A DNA stretch of 64,000 nt. Source: Cellulomonas sp. Y8. Lineage in GTDB: Bacteria; Actinomycetota; Actinomycetes; Actinomycetales; Cellulomonadaceae. The position numbers and the translations under genes were made by a program. Below the pieces are notes generated by a model. It was not told the origin of the DNA and searched no databases. It was given only the letters and a program-made list of their open reading frames with translations. Location of the stretch: the NCBI RefSeq assembly GCF_008033115.1, contig NZ_CP041203.1, positions 3,472,001-3,536,000 of the forward strand. Reading direction: 5' to 3'. The first letter of the stretch is position 1, and each line of letters begins with the position of its first letter. This document shows positions 8,010-17,098 of the stretch, piece after piece.

Positions 8010-9326
8010 ATGACCGATCTCCTCTACGTCCACGGCGGCACGCCCCTCTCGGGCGAGATCACCGTGCGGGGCGCCAAGAACTTCGTCTCCAAGGCGATGG
8101 TGGCGGCCCTGCTGGGCGAGACCCCGAGCGAGCTGCGCAACGTGCCGCAGATCCGCGACGTCGGCGTCGTCACCGGCCTGCTGGAGCTGCACGGCGTGCG
8201 GGTGTCCGCCGACGCCGAGGGCGGCGTCCTGCGGCTCGACCCGACCGACGTCGAGTCCGCGCACGTGGCCGACATCGACGCGCACGCGGGCTCCAGCCGC
8301 ATCCCGATCCTGTTCTGCGGCCCGCTGCTGCACCGGCTCGGGGAGGCGTTCATCCCCGACCTGGGCGGCTGCCGGATCGGCGACCGGCCGATCAACTACC
8401 ACCTGGACATCCTGCGGCAGTTCGGCGCCGTGGTGGACAAGCGCGAGAACGGCATCCACATCCGCGCGCCGCGCCGCCTCCAGGGCACGAAGATCACGCT
8501 GCCGTACCCGAGCGTCGGCGCGACCGAGCAGCTGCTGCTCACCGCGGTGCGCGCCGAGGGCATGACCGAGCTGACCAACGCGGCCATCGAGCCCGAGATC
8601 ATGGACCTGATCAACGTCCTGCAGAAGATGGGCGCGATCATCTCCGTCGACACGGACCGGGTCATCCGGATCGAGGGCGTCGACCGGCTGGTGGGCTTCC
8701 AGCACACGGCCCTGGCGGACCGCATCGAGGCGGCCTCCTGGGCGTCGGCCGCGCTGGCGACCGGCGGCGACGTGTACGTCCGCGGCGCGACCCAGCCCGA
8801 GATGACGGCGTTCCTCAACACCTTCCGCAAGGTGGGCGGCGAGTTCGCGATCGACGACGAGGGCATCCGGTTCTTCCACCCGGGCGGCGACCTGAGGTCG
8901 ATCGTGCTCGAGACCGACGTGCACCCGGGGTTCATGACCGACTGGCAGCAGCCGCTGGTGGTCGCGCTGACGCAGGCCAAGGGCCTGTCGATCGTGCACG
9001 AGACCGTGTACGAGAACCGGTTCGGCTTCACCGACGCCCTGCGCGGCATGGGCGCCACCATCCAGGTCTACAAGGAGTGCCTGGGCGGCCGGCCGTGCCG
9101 GTTCGGGCAGCGCAACTTCTCGCACTCCGCGGTCATCTCCGGACCGACGCCGCTCACCGCGGCCGACATCGAGGTCCCGGACCTGCGCGGCGGGTTCAGC
9201 CACCTCATCGCGGCGCTGACCGCCCAGGGCACGTCCGCCGTGCGCGGGATCAGCCTGATCGACCGGGGCTACGAGAACTTCACCGCGAAGCTCGAGGCGC
9301 TCGGCGCGAAGTTCGACCGCGACTGA
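8010..9326 (+). CDS. murA: UDP-N-acetylglucosamine 1-carboxyvinyltransferase
   Basis: MurA transfers enolpyruvate from PEP to UDP-GlcNAc, the first committed step of peptidoglycan synthesis, in the cytosol. The 438-residue protein has the two-lobed EPSP-synthase fold. The conserved GAKN motif (21-24) and the catalytic cysteine in LGGCRIGDRP (C121) are present; cysteine rather than aspartate there predicts fosfomycin sensitivity. The ATG at 8010 gives the standard N-terminus (MTDLLYVHGGTPLSGEI). Many actinobacteria have a murA paralogue, so this may be one of two. A strong hairpin follows. Confidence 0.93.
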   Translation: MTDLLYVHGGTPLSGEITVRGAKNFVSKAMVAALLGETPSELRNVPQIRDVGVVTGLLELHGVRVSADAEGGVLRLDPTDVESAHVADIDAHAGSSRIPILFCGPLLHRLGEAFIPDLGGCRIGDRPINYHLDILRQFGAVVDKRENGIHIRAPRRLQGTKITLPYPSVGATEQLLLTAVRAEGMTELTNAAIEPEIMDLINVLQKMGAIISVDTDRVIRIEGVDRLVGFQHTALADRIEAASWASAALATGGDVYVRGATQPEMTAFLNTFRKVGGEFAIDDEGIRFFHPGGDLRSIVLETDVHPGFMTDWQQPLVVALTQAKGLSIVHETVYENRFGFTDALRGMGATIQVYKECLGGRPCRFGQRNFSHSAVISGPTPLTAADIEVPDLRGGFSHLIAALTAQGTSAVRGISLIDRGYENFTAKLEALGAKFDRD

Positions 9327-9347
9327 CGCCGCCGCGCCCGCGGCCCC

Positions 9348-9386
9348 ACGACGCCCGCCCCGCCTCCCCGGCCGGGCGGGCGTCGT
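9348..9386 (+). terminator. murA terminator
   Basis: The arms 9348-9360 and 9374-9386 are an exact 13-bp inverted repeat (ACGACGCCCGCCC) 21 bp after the murA stop codon. Confidence 0.7.
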
Positions 9387-9412
9387 CGTCCCCGGGCGGG
9401 CGAAGTGGGGGT

Positions 9413-9468
9413 TTACAACGGAGGAACGGCTTCGCTAGACAGAGGCCACGGTTATCCGTTGTAACGGC
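9413..9468. promoter_or_regulatory. Inverted repeat upstream of the sugar operon, likely LacI-family operator
   Basis: TTACAACGGA (9413-9422) is repeated in exact inverted form as TCCGTTGTAA (9455-9464), 32 bp apart. The right copy lies inside a tighter near-palindrome, CCGTTGTAACGG (9457-9468). TAGACA at 9436-9441 resembles a -35 box and lies between the arms. This site is 50-100 bp upstream of the binding-protein gene, in an operon that ends with a LacI-family regulator, so it is a good operator candidate. Binding is inferred. Confidence 0.5.
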
Positions 9469-9518
9469 CGGGTGGCGCTCAGCCGCCGCCCCCTGGCCCC
9501 GATGGCGAAGGAGCCACC

Positions 9519-10868
9519 GTGAGCCAGCCCGTCCCTGCCCCCGCGCGCCCGCGTCCGGGTGCACAGCCCCGACCCGCCGGCCTGTCCCGCCGCGGCTTCC
9601 TCGCCGGCCTGAGCGCCGTCGGCCTCGGCGCGACCGTCGCCGCCTGCTCGAGCGGCAGCCCGTCGCCGTCGGGCACCGCGCGCGGCGGGGTCGTCGACCT
9701 CACCTTCTGGAACGGCTTCACGGGCGGCGACGGGCCCGTGATGCAGGACCTCGTCGACCGGTTCAACGCGGAGCACGAGGGCGTCGCGGTGAAGATGACG
9801 ACGATGGAGTGGGCCGACTTCCACGCCAAGCTGCCCGCCGCGCTCACCTCCGGGCAGGGCCCGCACATCGCGATCCAGCACCTCGACTCGCTGCCCACGT
9901 CCGCCGCCCGCGGGCTGCTGCTGCCGTTGGACGACCTCGCCGAGGACCTCGCGCTCACCGCGGACGACTTCATCCGGCCGGTGTGGGACGCCGGCATCTA
10001 CGCGGGGGAGCGGTACGGCATCCCGCTGGACGTGCACCCGCTCGGGTTCTTCTGCAACACCGCGGTCATGGCCGACGCCGGCCTCGACCCCGCGGACCCG
10101 CCGATGGACCGCGCGTCGTACGAGGCGGCGCTCGATGCGCTCCTGGCGCACGGGGTGGCGGGGCACTGGATGAGCCCGCACACCTTCACGGGCGGGCAGA
10201 CCCTGCAGTCGCTCATCTGGCAGTTCGGCGGCGACCTGCTCGACGCCGACGGCGCCACCGCCGCCTGGGCGCAGGACGAGGGCGTCGAGGCGCTGTCCTG
10301 GATGGTCGACGCCGTGCACCGCGGCTGGAGCGCCCGCGACGTGGGGCAGGACGCCGACATCATCGCCCTGCAGAACGGGCAGGCCGCGTTCAACTGGAAC
10401 GGCATCTGGTCGATCAACACGCTCGACGAGATCAGCGGCCTCGAGTGGGACGTCCGGCGGCTGCCCCGGATCGGGAGCGTCGACGCCGCGTGGGCCGGGT
10501 CGCACAACTTCGTGCTGACCAAGCAGAAGGGCACGACGGACGACCAGCTCGAGGCCGCCCGCACGTTCGTGAACTGGGTGTCGCAGCAGTCCGCGGCGTG
10601 GGCCGTCGGCGGGCAGGTCCCGGCGCGGCGCTCGGCGCGGGAGTCGGCGGAGTTCCGGGCCCTCGCCCCGCAGGCGGCGATCGCCGAGCAGGCCGACGAC
10701 CTGCGGTTCCCGCCGTCGATCCCCGGCATCGGCGACGCGATCGGCGAGCTCTACACCGCGCTGAACGAGGCGGTGCTCCTCGTGAAGGAGCCGCGCGAGG
10801 CGCTGGCGGACGCGGCGGCGCGCGCGGACCAGGTGCTGGCCGACAACCGCGACCGCTACGGCGCATGA
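9519..10868 (+). CDS. ABC sugar transporter, substrate-binding lipoprotein (Tat)
   Basis: This 449-residue protein is an extracellular solute-binding protein of family 1, the capture component of carbohydrate ABC importers. The N-terminus has a twin-arginine motif (SRRGFLAG, 23-30) and a lipobox (VAAC, Cys43), so it should be exported folded by Tat and lipid-anchored outside the membrane. The mature domain begins VVDLTFWNGFTGGDGPVM, a typical maltose/xylo-oligosaccharide binding start. The GTG follows GAAGGAG. Two permease genes, a GH43 glycosidase and a LacI regulator follow with overlaps, which points to uptake of arabino- or xylo-oligosaccharides. No ATPase is in the operon; such systems often share MsiK. 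Confidence 0.88.
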   Translation: MSQPVPAPARPRPGAQPRPAGLSRRGFLAGLSAVGLGATVAACSSGSPSPSGTARGGVVDLTFWNGFTGGDGPVMQDLVDRFNAEHEGVAVKMTTMEWADFHAKLPAALTSGQGPHIAIQHLDSLPTSAARGLLLPLDDLAEDLALTADDFIRPVWDAGIYAGERYGIPLDVHPLGFFCNTAVMADAGLDPADPPMDRASYEAALDALLAHGVAGHWMSPHTFTGGQTLQSLIWQFGGDLLDADGATAAWAQDEGVEALSWMVDAVHRGWSARDVGQDADIIALQNGQAAFNWNGIWSINTLDEISGLEWDVRRLPRIGSVDAAWAGSHNFVLTKQKGTTDDQLEAARTFVNWVSQQSAAWAVGGQVPARRSARESAEFRALAPQAAIAEQADDLRFPPSIPGIGDAIGELYTALNEAVLLVKEPREALADAAARADQVLADNRDRYGA

Positions 10869-11867
10869 GCGCCGCGCTCCCGCCGCCCCGGCGCCCGCTG
10901 CGCCGGGGCGCGTGGTGGACGCCCTGGGCGTTCCTGGCCCCGTTCGTGCTCGTGTTCGGCACGTTCGTCGCGCTGCCGGCGGTCCGCGGGATCTGGATGT
11001 CCCTGCACGACTGGGACTACCTCATGCCGAGCAAGCCGTTCGTGGGGCTCGGCAACTACGCGGACCTGTTCGACCCGACCAGCGTGGTGTTCCAGCGGTT
11101 CTGGGACGGCATGGCCGCGACGGGGGTCTTCGTGGTCGCGTCGGTGCCGTTCCTGCTCACGCTGCCGCTGCTGCTGGCGATGGCGCTCAACCGGAGGTTC
11201 CCGGGGCGGACGTTCCTGCGCGCCGTGGTGTTCCTGCCGTACGTGCTCGGGGTCGCCGTGGTCGGCGTCCTGTTCCGGTTCGTGCTCGACCCCAACCTCG
11301 GCGTCCTCAACCACCTGCTCGGGCTGACGCGCCTGGACCGGGTGCTGCACGCGCTCGGCGCCGGCGACCCGGTCCCGTGGCTGACCGCGCAGCCGTGGAC
11401 CTGGGTGTCGCTGGTGGGGGTCACGGTCTGGTGGACCCTCGGGTTCAACACGATCATCTACCTGGCCGGGCTGCAGGACGTCCCGCGCGAGCTCTACGAC
11501 GCCGCCGAGGTGGACGGGGCCTCCGCGGGCCAGCGGTTCCGGCACGTGACCCTCCCGGGCCTGCGGCCGGTGCTGGCGTTCGTGCTCACGATGACGTTCC
11601 TGGCGTCGGCGAACATGTTCGGGCAGGCCGACCTCATGACCAGCGGCGGACCCGGCACGTCGACCCGCACCGCGCTCATGGTCATCCTCGACACCGGCCT
11701 GGGCCAGTACAAGATGGGCTCGGCCGCCGCCATGGGGTACCTGCTGTCGATCGGGCTCGGGCTCGTGTCGATCGCGAACTTCTGGGCCCTGCGCGACCGG
11801 GACCGGCGCGGCGGTCGCCGGCGGGGTGGCCGCACCGGCCGCCCGCGGCGCCGGGAGCGCGTCGTGA
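10865..11867 (+). CDS. ABC sugar transporter permease, MalF-type
   Basis: The protein is an inner-membrane permease of the binding-protein-dependent sugar importers. It has about six membrane helices and the EAA loop ELYDAAEVDGASAGQRFRHV near residue 215, which docks the ATPase. The ATG overlaps the stop of the binding-protein gene (ATGA). The arginine-rich tail has no stop in its own frame and runs straight into the second permease. A TGA at 11865-11867, in the GTGA overlap expected of these operons, is reached if one base of the tail is surplus. The end given here assumes that slip. A genuine permease-permease fusion is the alternative. Confidence 0.75.
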
Positions 11868-12719
11868 GCGCGGGGCGCACGGGGCGCGCGCGCCGCGGGC
11901 TCGGCGCGGGCGCCGTCTGGGCGCTGGTGCTCGTGCTGGTCGCCACGTTCGTGGGTCCGCTGCTCTGGATGGGCCTCACGTCGGTCAAGTCCTACGGCGA
12001 GGCGACGGCGTCCCCGCCGACGCTCTGGCCGCACGAGGTGGACCTGTCCGCGTACGAGCAGCTGCTCAGCCTCGACGGGCCCTACCCGGTGCTGCGCTGG
12101 TTCCTCAACTCGCTGCTCGCGGGCGTCCTGCACACCCGCCCTCGTCCTGGTGGTCGCCTCGACGGCGGCGTTCGCGCTGGCGCGGATGCCGTTCCGGGGG
12201 CGCGGCCTGGTGTTCGGCGTCATCGTGTCGACGCTGTTCCTGCCGGCGTTCGTGTTCCTCATGCCGAACTACCTGATGATCGACCGGCTCGGCTGGACGG
12301 ACTCGGTGTGGGCGCTCGTCGTCCCGGGCGCCGCGGGGGCGTTCGGGGTGTTCTTCCTCCGGCAGTTCATGGTGAACCTGCCGGTCGAGCTGGAGGAGGC
12401 CGCGGCGCTCGACGGCGCCAACCAGTGGGCCGTATTCCGGCGGGTGGTCCTGCCGAACACCCGGCCCGCGCTCGCGACGCTCGCCGTGCTCGCGTTCCTC
12501 GGGAACTGGAACGACTACATCTGGCCGGTCTACGTGCTGTTCAGCCCGGAACGGCTCACCCTGCCCGCGGGGCTCCGGCTGCTCCAGGGCGCCTACGTGA
12601 CGGACTACCCGTCGATCATGGCCGGCGCGGTCGTCGCGTCGGTCCCGGTCATCGTCCTGTTCGTCCTGACGCAGCGGTTCGTCATCGAGGGCGTCGCGCG
12701 CAGCGGGCTGAAGGGGTGA
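11864..12719 (+). pseudogene. ABC sugar transporter permease, MalG-type (frameshifted)
   Basis: This is the second permease of the importer. The first part (ALVLVLVATFVGPLLWMG...) and the second part (VVASTAAFALARMPFRGRG..., with EAA loop ELEEAAALDGANQWAVF) are in different frames. They join cleanly if one C is removed from the CCC run at about 12135-12139, giving AGVLHTALVLVVAST. The corrected length is about 284 residues, normal for MalG-type permeases. The C-terminus is intact, and the gene overlaps the GH43 gene by GTGA. Either the base is a sequencing error or the transporter is broken. Confidence 0.75.
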
Positions 12720-13787
12720 GCGGCGTGCGACCAGGGCGATCCGGCACGACCCGGGTGGCGCCGGCGGGCGCGGCGGCGGTGGCGGCGCTGGTCGCCGCGG
12801 CGCTCGTGGCCGGCTGCGGCGGCGCCGGCACCCCCGACCCCGCGACCTCGACCGCGACCACCGAGGAGACCGACGTGGCCTTCACCAACCCCGTCTACGA
12901 CGGCAACCTGCCCGACCCCTTCGTGCTGCGCGCCGAGGGTGCCTGGTACGCGTACGGCACCCAGGGACGGCTCGGCACGCTGCCGGTGCTGCGGTCGGAC
13001 GACCTCGTCCGCTGGGAGGTGGTCGGCGACGGGATGCCGGTGCTCGCCCCGTGGTCCGGCGCGGGGCGGCACTGGGCGCCCGAGGTGGTCGAGCTCGGCG
13101 GGCGGTACGTCGCGTACTACACCGCGATGGAGCGCGAGACCCAGCAGCAGTGCGTGGGCGTCGCGTTCGCGGACCACCCGGCGGGTCCGTTCGTCGACGA
13201 GGCCGGGGCCCCGTTCGTCTGCGAGCACGCGGAGGGCGGGTCCATCGACGCCTCGCCGTTCGTCGACGTCGACGGCACGCCGTACCTGCTGTGGAAGAAC
13301 GACGGCAACCACGTCGGCGTGCGGTCCTGGATCCGGGTCCAGGAGCTCAGCCCCGACGGCGCCGCCCTCGTCGGGGACGGACCCGTCGACCTGACTCACG
13401 CACGACCAGCCGTGGGAGGGGCACCTCGTGGAAGGCCCGACCGTGGTCGCCCGCGACGGCCGCTACCACCTGCTCTACTCGGCCAACGACTACGGGTCCG
13501 CGGACTACGGCGTCGGCTGGGCGGTCGCCGACGCGCTCATCGGGCCGTGGACCAAGCCGCGGGACGAGCCGCTCATGCGCTCGTCGCCCGAGGCGGCGGG
13601 ACCCGGGCACGGGTGCGTCGTGACGGCCGACGACGGGGCGACCTGGTACGTGCACCACGCCTGGCCGCCGGACGCGGTGGGCTCGACCTTCCCGGGCCGG
13701 CAGATGTGGCTGACCCCGCTGGACTGGGACGGGGACGGCGTGCCCGTGCTGGACGGGCCCGCGGTCGCGGTGGGCCGGCACCCGTGA
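12716..13787 (+). pseudogene. GH43-family glycosidase lipoprotein (frameshifted)
   Basis: The product is a family 43 glycoside hydrolase (five-bladed propeller; arabinofuranosidase, xylosidase or arabinanase activities are known in the family). A hydrophobic signal ends in the lipobox LVAGC (Cys34), so it is an outer-face lipoprotein. The catalytic base aspartate is in NLPDPFVL (D67), the pKa-modulating aspartate in SIDASPFVDVDG, and the acid glutamate in VEGPTVVARDG. One extra G after the histidine codon at about 13399-13401 breaks the frame between VDLTH and HDQPWEGHLVEG; removing it gives about 356 residues. It overlaps the permease upstream and the LacI gene downstream by GTGA. Linkage to the importer suggests trimming of arabinose/xylose side chains at the cell surface. 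Confidence 0.8.
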
Positions 13788-14774
13788 CCGTGACGCTCCG
13801 GGACGTGGCCGCGCGCGCCGGGGTCTCGTTCAAGACCGTGTCGAACGTCGTGAACGGCCACCCGCACGTCAGCGAGGTGACCCGGGCGCGCGTCCTGGCC
13901 GCGATCGAGCTGCTCGGGTACCGGCCCAACCAGACCGCGCGCAGCCTGCGGCACGGCCGGTCGGGGATCCTCGCGCTGGCGGTGCCCGAGCTCACCTCGC
14001 CGTACTTCGCGGCGCTCGCGTCCGCGGCGGGTCGGGCGGCGAAGGAGCACGGCCGCGTCCTGGTCATCGAGGAGACGCGCGGCGACCTCGAGGGGGAGCG
14101 CGTCGCGCTGGTGGACCTCACCTCGCGGCTGGTCGACGGGGTGATCCTGTCGCCGCTGGTCACGCCGCGCGAGGCGGTGGTCCGGCGGATCGGGCGCACC
14201 CCGATCGTCATGCTCGGCGAGCACCGCTACGACGTGGGGGCCGACCACGTCGCGATGGACAGCGTCCGCGCCGCGCGCGAGCTCACCGAGCACCTGCTGG
14301 CCACGGGGCGGCGGCGGATCGCGGTGCTCGGCCGCCAGGAGCCGGGCAGCACGGGCGGCGAGCGGTGGCGCGGGCACGTCGAGGCGCTCGCCGCCACCGG
14401 CCTCGCGCCCGACGAGGCCCTCGTGCCCCGGGTGGGCGCCTACCGCCGCGACGACGGCGTCCGGGCGGTGCGCGAGCTGCTCGCCGCCGGGGTGCGACCC
14501 GACGCGGTGCTCTGCTTCAACGACCTGCTCGCGCTCGGCGCGTGGCACGCCCTGCGCGCCGGGCCTGTCGGTCCCGGGCGACGTCGCGGTCGCGGGGTTC
14601 GACGACGTCGAGGAGTCCCGGTACGTGGGCCTCACGTCCGTCGCGCCGGACCTCGGGCTGCTCGCCCGGGAGGCGGTCCGGCTGCTGGTGCGGCGGGTGG
14701 AGGACCCGGCCGTCGCGCCGGCGCAGGTCGTCGTCCCGTTCCGGCTGCGGGTCCGCGCGAGCACGGTGGGGTAG
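13784..14774 (+). pseudogene. LacI-family transcriptional regulator (frameshifted)
   Basis: The N-terminal LacI DNA-binding helix-turn-helix is clear (TLRDVAARAGVSFKTVSNVV, 3-22), with a hinge helix to about residue 60 and then the periplasmic-binding-protein-like effector domain (LALAVPELTSPYFAALA). Near 14560-14566 the frame slips by one base: after HALRA the text GLSVPGDVAVAGFDDVEESR continues in the next frame to the TAG at 14772-14774. The corrected length is about 330 residues, normal for LacI. As the last gene of the sugar operon it is the likely local repressor, acting at the inverted repeat near 9413-9468. Confidence 0.8.
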
Positions 14775-14932
14775 GGCGGCGCCGGCTCTCCCGGGTTGCG
14801 ACCCGCGCGGATGCCCCTAGCGTGGGGCGCGGGTCCAGCGACGGCCCGGATCACGAGTCCGGGGCCGGGGACGCCCCGAGGCACCGGCCCGACGCCCGAC
14901 GCGGCGGCACGGGTGGCGCCCCTCCGGACAGC

Positions 14933-14973
14933 GCCGCGGTCGGCGCGCCGCAGGGGGACGCGCCGACCGCGGC
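14933..14973 (-). terminator. Terminator between the LacI and GAF-ANTAR genes
   Basis: The arms 14933-14947 and 14959-14973 are an exact 15-bp inverted repeat 41 bp beyond the GAF-ANTAR stop. It could also stop transcription from the LacI side. The rest of 14775-15013 holds no gene that I can support. Confidence 0.65.
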
Positions 14974-15013
14974 CTTCGTCCCGTCCGGCGGTGGCCGCAG
15001 CGGCCCCGGCGGG

Positions 15014-15808
15014 TCAGCGGCGCGGCCGCTCCTGGAAGTCGTGCGGGCTGTGCGGCTCCTGGCCGGAGACCGACGCGACGATCGCGGCGGCGAGGTCGCG
15101 CATCTTCTGGTTCCGGGTCTGCGAGGCCCGGCGGAGGATGTCGAACGCCTCCTCGGGCCCGCACCGGTTCTGGGCCATGACCACTCCGAGCGCCTGGTCG
15201 ATGACGGCGCGGGCCGCCATCGCGCTGCGGAGGTCCTCGTTGGTGCGGCGCTGCTCCTGGGCGCGCGCCGCCACCGCGACCGCCCGGGCGGCGTCGTCCG
15301 CGAACCGGGCGACGTCCCCGAGGACGTCCTCGTCCCACTCGCCCGGCGGCTGCGGGTGGTACAGGTCGATCGCGAGGTCCACGTCGACCTCGGCGTGCCG
15401 GGCGGCCGGGAGCGCGGCCGTGGCGCAGAACCCCGCGGCGAGGGTGGCCTCGCGCCAGGCCGGCCACCGCGCGTCGTCGTGGACGTCGGGGACGGTGATC
15501 CGGCGCTGCTCGCGGGAGGCGTCGAGGCACGGCCCCTCGCCGGCCTCCTGCTCCGCACGGTCGCACGCCGCGGCGAGCGCGTCCGACGCCGCCGCCACGG
15601 CCGTCGTGCGCCCGAGCCGGACGGTGATCGCGGCCGAGCCCCCGGCGCGCCGGGCGGCGTGCCCGACGATGGCGTCGAGCAGGGAGTCGACGGGCACCGA
15701 CGAGACCAGGAGCTCCTGGATCTCGTCGAGGGCCCCGGCACGCCACGCCCCCGACCCCGTGACCTGCACGGGGTCGTCGGGCGTGCCGGGCTGCGCCACG
15801 GCGCTCAT
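15014..15808 (-). CDS. GAF-ANTAR RNA-binding regulator
   Basis: This 264-residue protein has a GAF sensor domain (about 25-180) and a C-terminal ANTAR domain (about 192-245, with AVIDQALGVVMAQNRCGPEE). ANTAR domains bind paired hairpins in nascent RNA and prevent termination. GAF-ANTAR proteins of actinobacteria usually respond to small ligands or partner proteins rather than phosphorylation. The ATG lies three bases after the stop of the small acidic gene upstream, which suggests translational coupling. Together with the PAS-ANTAR and STAS modules it forms a signalling cluster. The RNA target is not evident in the window. Confidence 0.85.
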   Translation of the reverse strand: MSAVAQPGTPDDPVQVTGSGAWRAGALDEIQELLVSSVPVDSLLDAIVGHAARRAGGSAAITVRLGRTTAVAAASDALAAACDRAEQEAGEGPCLDASREQRRITVPDVHDDARWPAWREATLAAGFCATAALPAARHAEVDVDLAIDLYHPQPPGEWDEDVLGDVARFADDAARAVAVAARAQEQRRTNEDLRSAMAARAVIDQALGVVMAQNRCGPEEAFDILRRASQTRNQKMRDLAAAIVASVSGQEPHSPHDFQERPRR

Positions 15809-15811
15809 CCC

Positions 15812-15988
15812 TCAGCGCCCGTCTGCGGGCGCAGCACCCTCCGGCGCGTCGTCGTCCGCGTCCTGGGCGCCCGTGTAGCCCGCCTCGGGTCCGTCGCCGT
15901 CGGAGCCCGGCGTGCTCTGCTCCGCCTGGTCGTCGGGGTCGCCGTCGGGGAGCAGGCCGTCGGGGCGCTCGTCCGGGTCCTGGGTCAT
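15812..15988 (-). CDS. Small acidic protein, 58 residues
   Basis: The frame from the ATG at 15986-15988 to the TGA at 15812-15814 encodes 58 residues, rich in Asp, Glu, Gly and Pro, with no hydrophobic segment (starts MTQDPDERPDGLLPDGD). I do not recognise a family. It is called a gene because the strong ribosome site GAGGAGG lies eight bases before the ATG, the frame fits exactly between the STAS stop and the GAF-ANTAR start, and the next gene starts three bases after its stop. Low complexity and high acidity suggest a disordered protein. Its function is unknown; a partner of the flanking STAS/ANTAR regulators is one possibility. Confidence 0.6.
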   Translation of the reverse strand: MTQDPDERPDGLLPDGDPDDQAEQSTPGSDGDGPEAGYTGAQDADDDAPEGAAPADGR

Positions 15989-16013
15989 GCGGGTCCTCCT
16001 CGTGCCGGGTCCC

Positions 16014-16376
16014 TCACATGCTCGTGCCGGCGACCTCCGCGCGCATCTCGGGGCGGCCGTCCCGGGGCGGGACCACCCGGAGCTGGACTCCGGCGTTCTC
16101 GGCGCGCCGCCGCAGCCGGGCGATGTGCAGCGCGGCCACCGGTCCCAGCCGCAGCAGGCCGGAGCCGTCGACGACGAGCGTCCCGCGCGGCGGGACGGCC
16201 TTCAGCGCCTCGCTCAGCCCGGCGACCAGCGTCGGGGCCGTGGCGGCGTCGACCTCGCCCTCGAGGTGCGCGACCACCGCGCGGCCCTCGGGAACGTGCC
16301 GGACCGTGAGCGACGCGGGGAGCGTGGGGCCGTCGCCGTGACCCGTCAGGTCGCGCGCCGTGCCGGGGCGCGACAC
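16014..16376 (-). CDS. STAS-domain protein or C-terminal STAS domain of the PAS-ANTAR protein
   Basis: The 120-residue frame is a STAS domain like that of anti-sigma-factor antagonists: LTVRHVPEGRAVVAHLEGEV, DAATAPTLVAGLSEAL and GTLVVDGSGLLRLGPVAALH. The classic phosphorylation motif (D-S-S/T-G) is replaced by DGSGLL, where a serine remains. The GTG at 16376 has no ribosome site, and the ANTAR frame reads through it without a stop. Deleting one base there would fuse the STAS domain to the ANTAR domain. It may therefore be the third domain of a PAS-ANTAR-STAS protein, not a separate gene. Confidence 0.6.
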   Translation of the reverse strand: MSRPGTARDLTGHGDGPTLPASLTVRHVPEGRAVVAHLEGEVDAATAPTLVAGLSEALKAVPPRGTLVVDGSGLLRLGPVAALHIARLRRRAENAGVQLRVVPPRDGRPEMRAEVAGTSM

Positions 16377-17098
16377 CGAGGTCGGCGAGGGCCGCGTCCA
16401 GGACGTCGCGGGGGTCGCGGTCGGTCGGCCGGCCGGGCAGGGACCGGAGCAGGCGCTCCGCGACGCCCCGGACCTTCACGTTGAGGTGCTCGGAGTGCCA
16501 GCGCAGGAACTCGAACGCCGCCTCGCCGTCCAGGCCGTAGGCGAGCATGGCCGCGCCCTTGGCCTGGTCGATGACCTCCCGGGAGGCGATCGCCGCGGCG
16601 AGCATGTCGTCCGCGCGGCGGGCGGCGGTCGCGCCGATCTCCGCGCCGAGGTCGATCAGCATCCCGAGCCGCTCGACCGGCCGTCCGTCGTGCACGGCGC
16701 CGTCCGCGACCGAGGCCCCGTCGTGGTCGGGCTCGGGCCGGCCGTCGCCGTCCGCCGCGCGGTGGACGTGCCGCGGGTCGACGCCCGGCGCCAGCACCGC
16801 GAGCACCGAGCGCTCGGTGCCGGCGGTGTCCAGGAGGCGGTAGCGGACGCTGTCGCCGTCCCCGCCGGGGACGGGGCGTCGCACGGAGCACCGCCTCCAG
16901 GGCCGCGCGGTCCTCGCGGTGGCAGTGCGCCAGCATCAGGGCGGTCGAGGGGACGACGTCGCCGGGCTCGAAGCCGTGCAGCCGGTAGACCGGCTCGGAC
17001 CAGGCGAGCGCGTCGCCCTCCCCGAGCACGTGGAAGGTTCCCGGGGCTACCGACCGCGGCTGCGTCGACGTGGTCGAAGGACGAGAGGAAACGGACAA
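16377..17098 (-). pseudogene. PAS-ANTAR regulator (frameshifted, possibly fused to STAS)
   Basis: The first part, from a TTG at 17096-17098 preceded by GGAG, encodes a PAS_3 fold (GEGDALAWSEPVYRLHGFEP, DRAALEAVLR). After about 16880-16890 the PAS fold continues one base out of register (DGDSVRYRLLDTAGTERSVL), followed by an ANTAR domain (MLAAAIASREVIDQAKGAAM ... AFEFLRWHSEHLNVKVRGVA). One surplus base explains the break. The ANTAR frame then has no stop before 15985, deep inside the STAS segment. This suggests a second slip at about 16376 and one long PAS-ANTAR-STAS protein. The role is inferred as a signal-dependent RNA antiterminator with a STAS partner domain. Confidence 0.65.

Noticed and set aside
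7940..16309. A continuous plus-strand frame of about 2790 codons over murA and the sugar operon
   Set aside because: It is a patchwork: true genes enter and leave this frame at the frame slips, and the rest is Arg-rich shadow.
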